From assembly GCA_003255065.1 (NCBI GenBank), contig QAOA01002553.1, positions 157,044-221,043 of the forward strand: a stretch of 64,000 bases of DNA, in the 5' to 3' direction. Source of the DNA: Cercis canadensis (Eukaryota; Streptophyta; Magnoliopsida; Fabales; Fabaceae). The notes beneath the pieces were generated by a model. It searched no databases, had not been told where the DNA came from, and saw only the letters and a program-made list of their open reading frames with translations. The position numbers and the translations under genes are program-made. Shown piece after piece: positions 24,667 through 36,026 of the stretch. The stretch's first letter is position 1. The number at the start of each line of letters is the position of its first letter.

Positions 24667-26628
24667 TAGAGGTGTCAAAATGGGTTGGGCCCGTCGAGTT
24701 GGCCCACCCCCTATGCAAATGGGTTGGGTTAGGTTAAGGTTTTACTGGCCCCCGTTTAGAAGTAGGTTTTTTAGCCCACCCAATTTGGGTTGCGGGTTAG
24801 GGCGGGTTAACCCGCCAGTTAATTCTTTTTTTTTAAAAAAAAAAAAATACATCCCTAACCCCCAAATTCCCTTTCTCAGTTTCTCGACTCTCTCCCTTTC
24901 CTCTCTATTATCTTCTCTTTCGTGCACCGCACCTCACCACTAGCCATCACCTACTTCGCACGCCATCACTGCCGGCACCAACCATCATCGTTGTTGCTTC
25001 ATTGCATTTGCACGCATTGGGCTAAGTTGTTGTTGTTGCTGATGAATTTTTCTGAGTATGTTGTGCTTAAATCTCCTTGTTGTCCGAATTTGTTATTTGC
25101 TTGATCTAGTGGATTTAGGTTTTTTGTTTATGAATTAATGTACGTTTGGGATAGTCTGGATGAATTGCACATTTGCTATTAGGTGTTCTGTTTATGGGTG
25201 ATGTTTTTGTTTGAATAAATTTTTTTTTGGGCTACATGGAGTATGATTGCCAGAAACGGAGTAAAAGGAAATGATTGGTAGAGTGAATGCTCTGAATCAC
25301 ATAGTATTAAGAAAGTATTCATAGAGTATAATATTTCATGAGCTGCATTTTCTTCCTTTTTGTCCACTTAGGCTCTTTTTGCATGCCTCTGTTTTGCATT
25401 CTTGGCATATGTTTATTATATTCAATCTTTCTAAACCTTTTGAAAAACAAAGGAAAAAGGAAGACTAAGTGGAGAAATGAAGAAAGCTTATGAGATAGAG
25501 GAAGAAGTGAACATTATAGACTGATCTAATATTCCATGACCTCCTGATATTTTATTAAAATCTTACGACATCCAGTGTCATGAAAAGGCATATGCAGTCT
25601 TCAAACACAATTCTTTTAAGATAGTGAGTACTGCTCTCAATTCTCTGGGTTCTAAAATGTCATTAGTGAAAAGAGTTGAAGGCTAGCTAACCAATCAGTT
25701 AGAAACTTAAGTGAAGTGATAAAATTTGAAGGTTTGCATTCCTCTCTTTTAATTTTGGCAGGAGTTAATTAGTAGCATTATTACAAGTTTACTGAGGCTT
25801 ACTCCTTCTGCTACTAAAGCCCAATCTAGATTTTCTGGGGTAGGCTTAAACAATATACGTTGTTATGTCTGCCTAATTCAGTCCAAGAATGGTTTTCATT
25901 GCTTTTACACCCTGTCACATGGAAACCCACTGAGCTTGGAACATGGATGAAATATGATTGAGCTAAGCAGGGGTCCAAGATTAACTTTTATAACACTAAC
26001 AGGTGCATGATGTTTGTTCTTTATGCTGCACTGGTTGAACACTAATTATCATTTGTATAATTTATAAAGATTCATAGTCTTTAAAAATTCTATACTTTCT
26101 TCCAAGGACTACATGTTACAAAAAAAAATTTCTTAAAACCTTTGGGTCTTAACTCAAGGCCTTCAAGTTCTGATTAAATGGCTTCTGCTATTGATATGTC
26201 TTAAAAGGTCATATATCTTATTACAAAGATTAAGAAAGTAAGTGCTACTAAGTATAGATCACTCATATAGAAGTACATTTTACCTATATCAATGGATGCT
26301 GTAATTTTTAACAAGATTATTTTTGTCACTGCTTTTAGGGAGCAAAGAAAATAGTTGCCGAAGGAGGCAGAATTCTTAAAGTAGTTTCTTTACTACAAAA
26401 GATCCCTGAAATTGGAGATTATACAGTTGGAGCGATTGTTCAAATGCTTCAATTAATGTGGTTGCTATCTTGCTGTCACTGATTTTGATTTGCTATTTTT
26501 TTTTTCTATTTTTGGCGGGCTGGCCCACCTAACCCACAACCCATAGCTGGTTGAGGTTTTCTCAACCCGCCCCGTTTTGTGGTGGGTTGAGGCGGGCCGG
26601 CGTGGGCCAACCCTTCTTGACAGCTTTA
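24667..26628. mobile_element. Non-autonomous hAT-type element with 8-bp TSD
   Basis: Ends TAGAGGTGTCAA ... TTGACAGCTTTA form short inverted repeats, followed inside by inverted GGTTGG/CCAACC-rich sequence (WGS-type G/C-rich arms: GGGTTGGGCCC at left, GGGCCAACCC at right). Flanking 8-base repeats: atctccgg (24659-24666) and atctccag (26629-26636), one mismatch. An 8-bp duplication with such ends fits the hAT superfamily. 1962 bp, no transposase recognised. It interrupts the MULE transposase, so it is younger than that element. It carries a MutY-like exon (separate entry). Confidence 0.8.
26339..26452 (+). pseudogene. MutY-like (adenine DNA glycosylase) exon fragment captured in the hAT element
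   Basis: Directly after an intron-like acceptor (CTTTTAG) the plus strand reads GAKKIVAEGG, then VVSLLQKIPEIGDYTVGAIV. This matches the helix-hairpin-helix region of plant MUTYH, where the motif L-x-K-[IV]-P-G-I-G-x-Y-T-A-G-A-I is expected. Two differences are notable: G to E before I-G-D-Y, and A to V after Y-T. Similarity ends around the MLQLM that follows, probably through frameshift. Only this one exon was recognised. It sits near the right end of the hAT element, which suggests gene-fragment capture. MutY excises adenine opposite 8-oxoguanine; this fragment cannot do so. Confidence 0.65.
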
Positions 26629-28989
26629 ATCTCCAGCCATAATGGACATCAGTCATTATTTTTCTTCTTCTCGGTTTCAAGAAAGACTACTGTCATTGGA
26701 ACATATCTACTCTTGTACTTTCTAACCTTCACAAGCATTTCTGATCTCTTTCTCATAATATAACCCTTTATTTCTTTAAGCATAGTTAGAATTCGGTTGC
26801 ATCTGAACTTTTGTATCTCCTTGTTAAATTGTTCACACATGTTGCTTGTAATGACTCGGTTTTTGCTATAAGTGCTAAATGACCCTCTAACTCATCTAGC
26901 ATGAAGATTCTTCATCAACCAGTCGTAAGCATGGTAGTCAATCCTTTTGATCTTAGCCATATGCCTATCAAATTCTTCCATTGTAGTAGACTTTGCTGCC
27001 AAAAAGACTTTCGATCTAAGTTCTTTGCTTTTCCAAGTCTTACAAAAATTCTTCAAAATGTGCATTACACATGACCTATGAGGAGCTGTAGGACATAATT
27101 CGGCTAGTGCAGGTTCCAAACCTTGTAATTTGCAAAAAAAAAAAAAAAAAAAAATGGTGTTAACCTTTGAAGTATGAGATATTATTATCGAATATAAATT
27201 TATAAGCTTGCAAGAAATGTTAACCTTTTGCTGATCCGATATGAAGTTCCAGCCATGTTCCCTTAGATCTCCAATATCCTCATTCAGTCTTGTCAAAAAC
27301 CATCTCCAAGTGTCCTTCGTCTCAAAATTCACAATAGCATAAGCTACTTGATAGAATGAATTGTTCTCATCTTGACAACTGCAACTAACAATATCCTACC
27401 ATAATACCCCTTTAAGAAGTATCCATCTAGACCTATTAAAGGTCTATAGGCAACCTTTAAACCTTATTTGCAAGTGTCTAGACAAGTATACAATTTGTTA
27501 AAGTTGGGCACTAAAGCACCATCGGTTCTGTCAACAGCGAGTTGCACAGTCCCTCTAAGGTTTGCTCTCTTTAACTCACCACAATAGTCCCACAAAGCTG
27601 CAAACTGTTCTTTCTATGTTCTTTCCACCATTTTCCTTGTCATCTTCAATGCCCTGAATATGGTTCTCTTAGGAACATTTACGTTATATTTTCGCTTCAT
27701 CAAATTGTAAGCATCAGTACCCTCCATCAAAGGAAATCCTCTAACTTTTTCTACAAGCTATGTGCTAACCACTTTGTATTAACTTGCTTGTTTGAGATTT
27801 TTTTTACTGCATGTGTGTGTGTTGATGAAGGTCTTCACCTAAAAACTCTGTGTGACATTGCTGAATGAGTAAAAAATCTCCCACATAGAGTCATTGATGC
27901 ATATGGCCTTGGCCCTTTCTTTGTCATTTTTCATCTACACCATAGGCCTGCCAAGATGAATTGTGTAATTCTTCACTGCTTCCTTGAATGCACACAAGGT
28001 TGGAAATTCCATTCCAAGTTCTAGATTGACCTCTTAAATTCAACTTGAGGATTAAACTGTGGGAACACTTCAGTTATTTTAAAGCCATCAAGCTCAGGTT
28101 CAAAGTTATTAGGAGTGTGCAAATCCTTTGTCTTATATCCCTAACCCTTAAAGGGATTGATATATAGCTCCGGTGGGGACTTCTTTTTCTTCTTACCACC
28201 TTTTTTGTTGCTTGACAAGCAGTAGCACTACTTTCTCCATGAAACATTGATGTCTTCTTCTTGAACTTCAATGGTGTTTGCATGTCTTTCTCATATGTGC
28301 TCTCAGGGAATGGTGGTGGATTGTATGAGCTTTGTTTTGCATCATCATAGCCATATGAATCCTTACCACTTGATTTATTCTCATATGAATCATCTGAATC
28401 ACTGCTGTTTAGCCCTTGTTCAATATTAGCATCTTCATCTTCAACTGCATTAGTGTCTTTATTGCTACTTGTAGGTTGCTGCATATCAACATCATTATGA
28501 GTGTTGTAAAACTCTTCCTGTTTCATATCCTTTTTAAATAAGTCATACGGTCTTCGTCTTCATCAGTGTTTTGCATTTGTTCATCACCCTTATTGTTTTT
28601 CTTCCCCAAATCTTCATACACATTCTGCCTTTCTGTCTCACATGGTAAACTTAGAATAGGCTCAACAATTTTAAGATTTTCAATCACTGGGTGCTCAAAA
28701 TAAAACTTTATCTCATCAACCCCTTCAATAGCACCAAACATCTGTATAATATTTAAGTCACCCTTAAGCCCTTAAGCCCATCCTTTAGCTCTAACTTAAG
28801 CACCAACCAGTAACAATTTGTGTAACAATCATAACCATGCTCACAAAATAACTGTGAAATTGTTGGAATAGAAACTTTATCAATATCTACCTAATCTCAT
28901 GCATCTTCTTCTCCGTCAACATAGGTCAGCTTCGGCTCACGTACAAACTTATCTTCATGGTGCAATATGAGGGTTACATAACGTTCCAT

Positions 28990-30117
28990 TCTATAAACAG
29001 AAAAAAATAACAATATGTCATAATCACAGTACTTTACCTTTGTGAACAATGAAAATCATCCACAACAAATAGAAACCCCTCACTGCCTAAACTGTCAATC
29101 AACAAAAATAAAGTTTATTGACTAATTTAAAGGAATTAATAAGAATCCCCAATTCTTTCAGAGCAGCAGTTTTCCAAAACCATATATAATAAAAAATATT
29201 AAAACCAACAAGTCAACATGAAGAGCTCGAGTCACTTAGTAATTGGACTCAGAATATACTCAAGATGCAGCTGCATGGCTCAAGCTATAGACATAATTAT
29301 AATAGAACACCACAGTATCAGATAAAAATTATGAATAGTAGTCATTATATTTGACCACGTTCATATTTGTTCAAACCAGATAATCATAGCTAAAGAAATG
29401 TACTTTTATAAATGAAAACAAGCACAGTACACAAAGGCTACACACATCCCACCACACATCATTGCACAGTAAATGACCACTTTGCCCACAAAAGAACAAA
29501 AACCCAACAACTTAAATATGCTTACAAAAACTCAACAAACACAACAACAAAAACCCATTTTGCCCACAAACTGTTTTACAGGGACCACAACAATTAAATA
29601 TGCAATACTAAAATATGTCAACCTATGTGAATGAAGCACCTAACAGTGAACAACACATGTAAATACAAGTGCATTAAAAATAACAATCAATATTATTATA
29701 GGTGCAGATAAAGACAATAAGGAAAGCAACAACTTTATTTTCAAAATCCTGCCAGCAAGGACATGTTATACACATTGCATCTTGCCCAATTATATGAGCT
29801 TCTCATTAAAGCTCTAACTAATTCAGTTGAGACAACTTACAAACTCGCAATTTTTCTTAATAAAATATATTTCTACATTTAGACATAGTACATAAATTCT
29901 TTAAACACATAAGGAAGTAATTGCAATGCAAGGACTATATAACATGTCCCTCATCCCTCATTTTTCTATCCCTTTTTGGTTGATTTACAACTACTGGTAT
30001 TACTACAAATTTTCAGACTAACCAACTGGCAAGAATAATGGTTCTCTTGGTTATACCACCTATGATAATGCAAATCCCAAATATTTCCAATTTCTCTTAT
30101 GAACCACGTAGTTTGAA
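28990..30117. other. Region upstream of the MULE transposase, no gene seen
   Basis: AT-rich sequence that should contain the right end of the MULE. I searched by eye for a reverse complement of the 20166 end and did not find it. The 29412-29597 open frame is low-complexity (Thr/His/Asn-rich) and not believed. Confidence 0.45.
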
Positions 30118-31080
30118 ATGGTAAGCTAGTGGAATCTCTAAACAATGGAGGTTGTTTGAGCTAGTGTCAAGTTTTTGTAACATTAAGCCACTCAATGTGT
30201 GTCAAACACTAAAATAATTCTCAAAAAATGAATTTAATCTCAGTTAAATTCAGGATCTAGCAACTGTTTCAGTTTCTAATACATGCTAAGAACTTTGTAT
30301 TATATTAAATTAGGGCTACTTCTAAACAAAAGTGCTTGAACTTGTGGGGGTAACAAAATGCACCATAGAGCATTAGGGGATGAAAGAAAAAAAAAATAGA
30401 GCTCTCTATATGCATAAATTTTAAGCTGTACAAATAGTAAGTTTTAAATTCAATTGATTCATTTAGACTTTTTTCCCCCTATAAAACTCAAATTCTATTA
30501 CATACACAATTGTATTAAGTAGTTCAACTTTTATGTCGTTATGTACCAAAAAAATATATACAACTATAGGAGCACCTGATCTAGGCCAAGTAGCTTTACT
30601 AAACCATTTAACCTAGTATAGGATTCGTAGTATAATTATATATTCAAACACATATATAACATTTTCTATCTTCTAGCATTTTCTGCTTTATACAAGCACC
30701 TGGACAAAAGCCAAAATGCAACATTCCAAAGTAGCAACCATTATATTTCAAAGCACCAAAGGTTAGGCAAATAGGGCCTCGAGGGGCATAAAAGTTAGCA
30801 GGGAATGGTTAGCACTGAAAAATTCTAAAGTGATGCACCACTAACATGGCTTTGCAACATGGGATTGGGGGAAGAGGGAGGGGGGTGGGGGACAGAAAAC
30901 CCACCATGCATGCATGCATGACAATGATCTCCATGTTGCTAGAAATCCAACACTTTTACAATACAAGATAGCATACAATACAACCTACACATAGACAGGT
31001 CTTAGGGAAAGTCATTTTCAGGATAAGTATCACCACGTATCTAGGCTCTTTCTAGAAAAGAAATCATACAGCTTGATCAC
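30118..31080 (+). repeat. Copy 1 of a dispersed ~1-kb segment (direct; copy 2 at 53054-54264)
   Basis: From ATGGTAAGCTAGTGGAATCT to CATACAGCTTGATCAC the sequence is a close match to 53054-54264 in the same orientation, with scattered substitutions and small indels. Relative to copy 2 it lacks an internal block of roughly 250-270 bp that lies after ACAACTATA. It has one extra gcat in the ATGCATGCATGC stretch. No coding region. Confidence 0.85.
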
Positions 31081-31440
31081 TCACGCAGTTTGACCTTTTT
31101 GATTGCTCTCCTCATCACTATCTTTTTAACAATTTTTTACTTGGCTTACCAGGTTTCTCATCCATTACTTTCTATAAGCATTTAAATTATTCTTTGAATT
31201 AACTTTGTCTAATTGTTCTAAGCAAGCAATATACATTCAAGTAACAGGGGACTTGTTGGACTTATTATCATCAGCATTCCCATAGAAGCACAATACGACA
31301 ACTACTGTCCCACCACAACAACAAAATGTGCACTACTTTCTCAACCCATGTGAACAAGTGTACCATAATAACAAAAACCCAATAATAAAATATGCACTAC
31401 TTTCTCAACCCATGTGAACCCATGGAGCACAATATAAAGT
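31081..31440. other. Spacer with a short direct duplication
   Basis: The phrase TGCACTACTTTCTCAACCCA occurs twice, near 31328 and 31394, with related flanks (partial tandem duplication about 65 bp apart). No gene seen. Confidence 0.5.
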
Positions 31441-34400
31441 TGTGTATGTCACAACGTACCCGAAGGTCGCTACGACGCGGATGACAGACTTAAAGAAAAA
31501 GACTAGTTTTCGAAAGAAAACTTGGAGTCGCCACCAATTGTATTAGGAAAAATAGGGAACAATTGGAAAACCCTTGTTTTTTCAAGAGAGGGTTTGGGAG
31601 TCTGTTTATGCGTGGGGAAGGTGTTAGGCACCCCACAGCATCCGTCTAAAGACGGTTACCCTAAATTAGTTGTGCGAACATAATATGACCAAAAATGTAC
31701 ATTTTATTTACTGCAGAATAATGAATTGTTACAAGAATATCTAATGAAAATAAAAACAAAGAAATTAAACGTGCAATACATGAATTATCTACCGAGACCT
31801 AAATCATTCCACCCATTCATCGCATGAAGCGACCGTCCATGGTGGCGCTACCTTCACCTAGATCGGATAGAGAAAGGCATCCCATATAGGACTAACTTGC
31901 CCTATCCTCCCATGATAAGTGAAGGGGCATATGGATACTACGCGGTACAAGTGTTATTTTTTATATGCAATGCAAATGCATGATTTTAAATATTACAATA
32001 TTTGTCTTAAGATCTAGGTACTGATAAATCTTAATTTACATAAAAAAATATAAAAGAAAAAGAGATAAATAAAACAAAATTCTTGCTCCAAGCTTGCAGC
32101 TAGGTATCTTCTGATTGAACCTTTTGATTTGCTCATACTCATAATTATCATGAGTTGTATCCAAGGATGCTCATGAATACACCAAAATATAGGTTAGGTA
32201 AGACTTAAAACAAATTTACCTAAGTGACCTAAACATTTAATCTCCATATGCTTCAAAAGGGAATAATCCAAAATCATTCAACAATGCACAAACAAATCCT
32301 AAACAGCCCTTAGCATAAAAAAAGAATTCATCACACATAAGAATGATAGCTAAACACATAGGCAAAATACTCCATGAAATAAGGCATAATAAATCAGGAT
32401 ATCCAACAAACATGCCCAAAGCCACCACCCTTATCAAGAGACAAAATCGAAATAAGTCCAAATAATGTACATATTCATATGTTATCTTAAACAGCTGTGC
32501 TCGAGCCAAAACTGAGAGTGAACTAGACATGAAAAAGATTATAAAAAATTATATACATTGAAGCTACACATCTTACGGTTTTAATAAGACCAACATCACT
32601 TAATTTGGAGCTGTACAACTTCATAAAGAAAAAAAAGACCGAACACTGCCAGAGACAGGACATCAGTGTTAGTGTAACATTGAGCAGCTATGTTCAAACC
32701 AAAACTAGTAGTAAACTAGACATGCAAAAAATATGAAAATTATAAAAAATGGAGATACATGTCTTCCGGTTCTATTGAGACCAACAATGCTAAAATCTGA
32801 GCTCTGTAGCTCCAAAAATAAATCAAACATTGAGTGCTGCCAGGGAAGAACAACATGCCTGACAACTCAGAAAAACAGCCAACTTTCCATGCAAACTTGG
32901 AGCAAAATAAACATGAAAAAAATCTGAAACATTTACACATTGAATTCATACATCTTACAGTTCTAATGAGACCAACATCACTTAATTTGGAGCCCTGAAG
33001 CTCCGAAAACAAATCAAATATTGTATACTGCCAGAGCTGTCTGACAGACCCGAAAATAAGTATTTTGATGCTTTTCATTTTGAAAATTTAAGCAAACATT
33101 GCATGATGAAATATTCTGCTAGAAGATTATATCCAATGATTTCAAAAGAACTACGGCATCTCTCTTGTTTTTTCAAACCTCGCGTTGACAAATTCAGCCA
33201 TGGCAAACATACCTGAACATTATGCAGGCATATTACCCGAATTCAACTTTTTCTAAAACCAAGGAATACCAATTCCCACAGTGTGAGAAACCCAAGAATA
33301 GAACTAACAAAATACTAACAGAATGGCGAAACTTGTACCAATGGTCCATTTCCTATATCAAATGCGAAATAGTACTTGTAGCATCAAGTAGAACATAAAC
33401 CATAGCTAGTAATCTCATTCAAATATCAACTAAAAACAATGAATAAACATTCTAACCTCAGCACTCTATACTCGAAAAGGAATTTCCAGTATGACAAGCC
33501 AGCTTTATGCACAAACTTGAACACCAATAAAACCTAAGCACATTGAAAGCTCAAACAAATTTGAAGGGAATTTCCATCAAGATGCTCATGACAACCATCA
33601 AACATACCCTTGGACTAGAAAGAAAACACATGCAGAAATAACTCCCAAGATGGTGTAAGAACCAATCCCAAGACGGCACAAGAACTACACTTAAAACCAG
33701 CATCAAAGCATACTAGATCAGCTAAGAATTTAACCTCAAACTAGCCCCCAAGGAGCAAGCAGTAAAATTCACCAAATAGCATAAAAGTTGAAGTGCAACA
33801 GTTCAAAAACAGCCAGCACAATGACATTAAAATGTACCATAAACAAATTCTAAATTATAGAAGCGAGATTAGTTTTAAAAGACAGGTAGCTGCTCATAGA
33901 TATAAAAGAAAACCCAGCTTAACATAGAGCACATAGAAACTCCAAGTTCAAGAACAAATTCCTAAAAATCATTCCTCAAAGTGATGGCACATAATCATGA
34001 CCATCTTCGCACAACAACATATAACGAGAGGCTCGAGAAAGTAATACCCAGCAGATGATATACCATGTGAAGACAGTAGATCAAGCATGGATAACAAAAC
34101 CAATAATGAGAGGGCAGAGAGCAACAATAATCAGGCAGAATTGAGTCACAAATTGTAAATTTCCTCTTTAATTTTAAACTTCCATAAAACTAAAATAAAG
34201 CCCAATTCACTCTTCAAAAGCAAAGAACATCACAACAATTACAACTTACTCGACTAGTCATCATTCTCAACATTACATATCATCAAGGTGAAAAGAAAAA
34301 AAAAATTACAACCAATGCTAGATGACTCGAACCACAACTCTTTGATAAATCAACATTCAAAAATCCTCATACTCACTAGACAAATATTCATCATGTAAAT

Positions 34401-34950
34401 GTACAAGCAATTCAGTTCCAAATACATTTTAACAAATTAAAGACAAAATTCAAATCCCAAGAAGCTAAATCAAAAAAGGGGAGGAAGGAAAATATACTTT
34501 GGTGCTGAGTAATAGGTCTTGTTGATGGAGGGATGGACAAGGTTCTTGCTCTCCACTGTCTTCCGCCGCTGGCAACACCATAAATTGCCACTAGCTCCTG
34601 GATTTCTCTCTTGAATTTCCTCTGCTTTCTTCCTCTCGATAGGTCTCTTCCCTCTGCTCTAACTCTCCTTTTTTCTGCTTTCTTCTTCTCTCTCTATTGA
34701 AAAACTTCAAGACCCATTCTCTGCTCTACTGAATGCCCTCTGCCTCTATTTGGTTTCTCTCTGCCGAAGGAAAGAAAATCGTTTTTCACCTCTTCTACCA
34801 AAATTCTCTCTTCTTCCGTATCACACCTCCCTTCCCCCTAAGATATTTTCTATTCTTTTTGCCTTGCTTTCCCAATTTTCCCCCATGTTAACTGCCGCCC
34901 CTCTCATCTTCTCTTTTTATTTGCTTTTNTTTTTTTGGTACAACAAGGGC
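31441..34950. mobile_element. Probable Ty3/Tat-like LTR-derived region, borders unclear
   Basis: The block near 31447-31680 (CACAACGTACCCGAAGGTCG, TTGGAGTCGCCACCAATTG, then GGTGTTAGGCACCCC...) is a type of sequence that I know from plant Ty3 Tat-lineage LTRs and that recurs across plant genomes. The remainder to about 34.95 kb has no convincing gene. It includes a triplicated block at 32519-33055 and a CT-rich stretch near 34520-34900. I could not find TG/CA ends with a target duplication, so extent and orientation are uncertain. One N at 34929. Confidence 0.45.
32519..33055. repeat. Three diverged tandem copies of a ~190-bp unit
   Basis: Units begin near 32519, 32713 and 32902. Each has CTAGACATG/AAACATGAAAAA, then CATCTTACGGTT/CTTCCGGTTCT/CATCTTACAGTT, then GAGACCAACATCACTTAATT or a variant, then a GAGC-TGTAGCTCC-like stretch and CACTGCCAGAG. 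Spacing is 189-194 bp. Confidence 0.75.
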
Positions 34951-36026
34951 CAAACTTGTCCAAAATGATACAATTATTTTGTTTAGCATATAATATTATG
35001 TTTAAGTATAAACATAATAATTACATAGTGCTAAGGGATATTTGTATCATTTTATACAAGTTTGCAAACACTTGAAATGTATTTGACTTTGTAACTTCTT
35101 GGTTTTATTCTCCCCAAGTATTGAAATTTGAGAATAATTGTCCAAAAACAATTTATATATTTTTCATTAAAGGCTTTACAACAAAATGTAGCTTACAAGT
35201 TTTTTTGGGACGCTAAATAATTGAGTACTTGTTATTTTTTTAGTCCCATTGGATCGAGTAGGGTGAGATTTTATGAGAAGATGGATGACACCTATTATAT
35301 AGTCTCCGATAATAATAATAAAAAATATAGCTTATACCCTTCCTTAATTATCTCGCCTAATCTTAATAAGATTTTTTTTTAAAAAAAGACTTTTATAATA
35401 AAATTTCCAATGATGATTTAATGGAAGATCCATTGAGATGAGACTATAAAAAAATATGTAGTATATGTTTATATAAAATAGAAAACTATGTAGTGTGTCA
35501 CATGCATCATGCATGACCATAATTAATTAATTAATTAATCAATGAATTAGTTTGTTAATTGATTAATGCAAAATATTAAAAATTTAATACATGGTTGGCG
35601 TTTTAGGCTCTATGGTTAGTCAAACCATAAAGTCAAATAGGAAGCAGTGGAATCTTCTTTCTTCTTTCTTTAAGACTGAAAGCCTCCCCGCGTGATGATA
35701 TATTACCAATCCAACAAAAGGCAGTATCTTTTCTCCACATAATCATCTCCCGCAATTACGTGCTTGACCTTCTATTTTTACCATATTTTCCATCAATGCG
35801 CTAACGAAATTGGCGAAACAAACCGAAGTTACAGAGCTCTCTGGTTCTCTCGCCCCTTGAGAAATTCCTAGAAAGCAACCGCGAGCAACTCTTCTAGATC
35901 TCCCATGAAACATGCCCTTGAGAAGCTTTCGTTTTTACTCTGTGGGTTTCACAGTTTGAAGCTGTAAACCTTGTTTGAAGACGTTGTTTCTCATTGGTAG
36001 GAGGGACAGAGGGAGAAGGTGAGAGA
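34951..36026. other. Intergenic and 5' leader of the TOM1-like gene
   Basis: AT-rich sequence with a short AATT repeat near 35521. The stretch from about 35820 is richer in G/C and should hold the promoter and 5' UTR of the downstream gene. No core element was assigned. Confidence 0.45.

Larger units (their letters stand above)
20166..28989. mobile_element. Decayed two-gene Mutator-like element (MULE), left part and coding genes
   Basis: Components in order: a candidate terminal region from about 20166 (AACCCCTTTTTGGTCCTTGA, repeated phrases of the TTTAGTCC / TTGAGTCC type), a GRF zinc-finger gene on plus (22.8-23.26 kb), and a transposase gene on minus (24.2-28.99 kb). Convergent genes inside one element recall MuDR. 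The right terminal inverted repeat was not found between 29 and 31 kb, so the border is open. Stops and frameshifts in both genes and a nested hAT insertion show that it is inactive. An N at 20883 and another at 21259 mark assembly joins. Confidence 0.65.
24200..28989 (-). pseudogene. mudrA-type MULE transposase, degenerate and split by a hAT element
   Basis: Reading on minus: start at 28989 (MERYVTLILHHEDKF, the PB1-like N-terminus), an acidic linker (28.1-28.7 kb), YRPLIGLDGYFLKG near 27.45 kb (first aspartate of the DDE domain), FETKDTWRWFL and HGWNFISDQQK (27.33-27.23 kb), LEPALAELCPTAPHRSCVMH then ILKNFCKTW (27.1-26.9 kb), a SWIM zinc finger CSCRVLDLTGIPCRHV near 24.6 kb, and a knuckle CSKCGRT-stop-HNMRTCK near 24.26 kb. 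In-frame stops occur near 28897 (two), 24466, 24411 and in the knuckle. The hAT element at 24667-26628 separates the DDE and SWIM regions. An intron-like segment with a poly-A run near 27132-27153 carries GT and AG ends but leaves the frame off by one. Confidence 0.85.

Noticed and set aside
24742-24943. Open frames in the GGGTTGG-rich sequence
   Set aside because: They are translations of the hAT element's terminal repeats, not genes.
31323-31425. CRISPR-like repeated phrase
   Set aside because: Only two copies, in a plant nuclear context. It is a simple local duplication.
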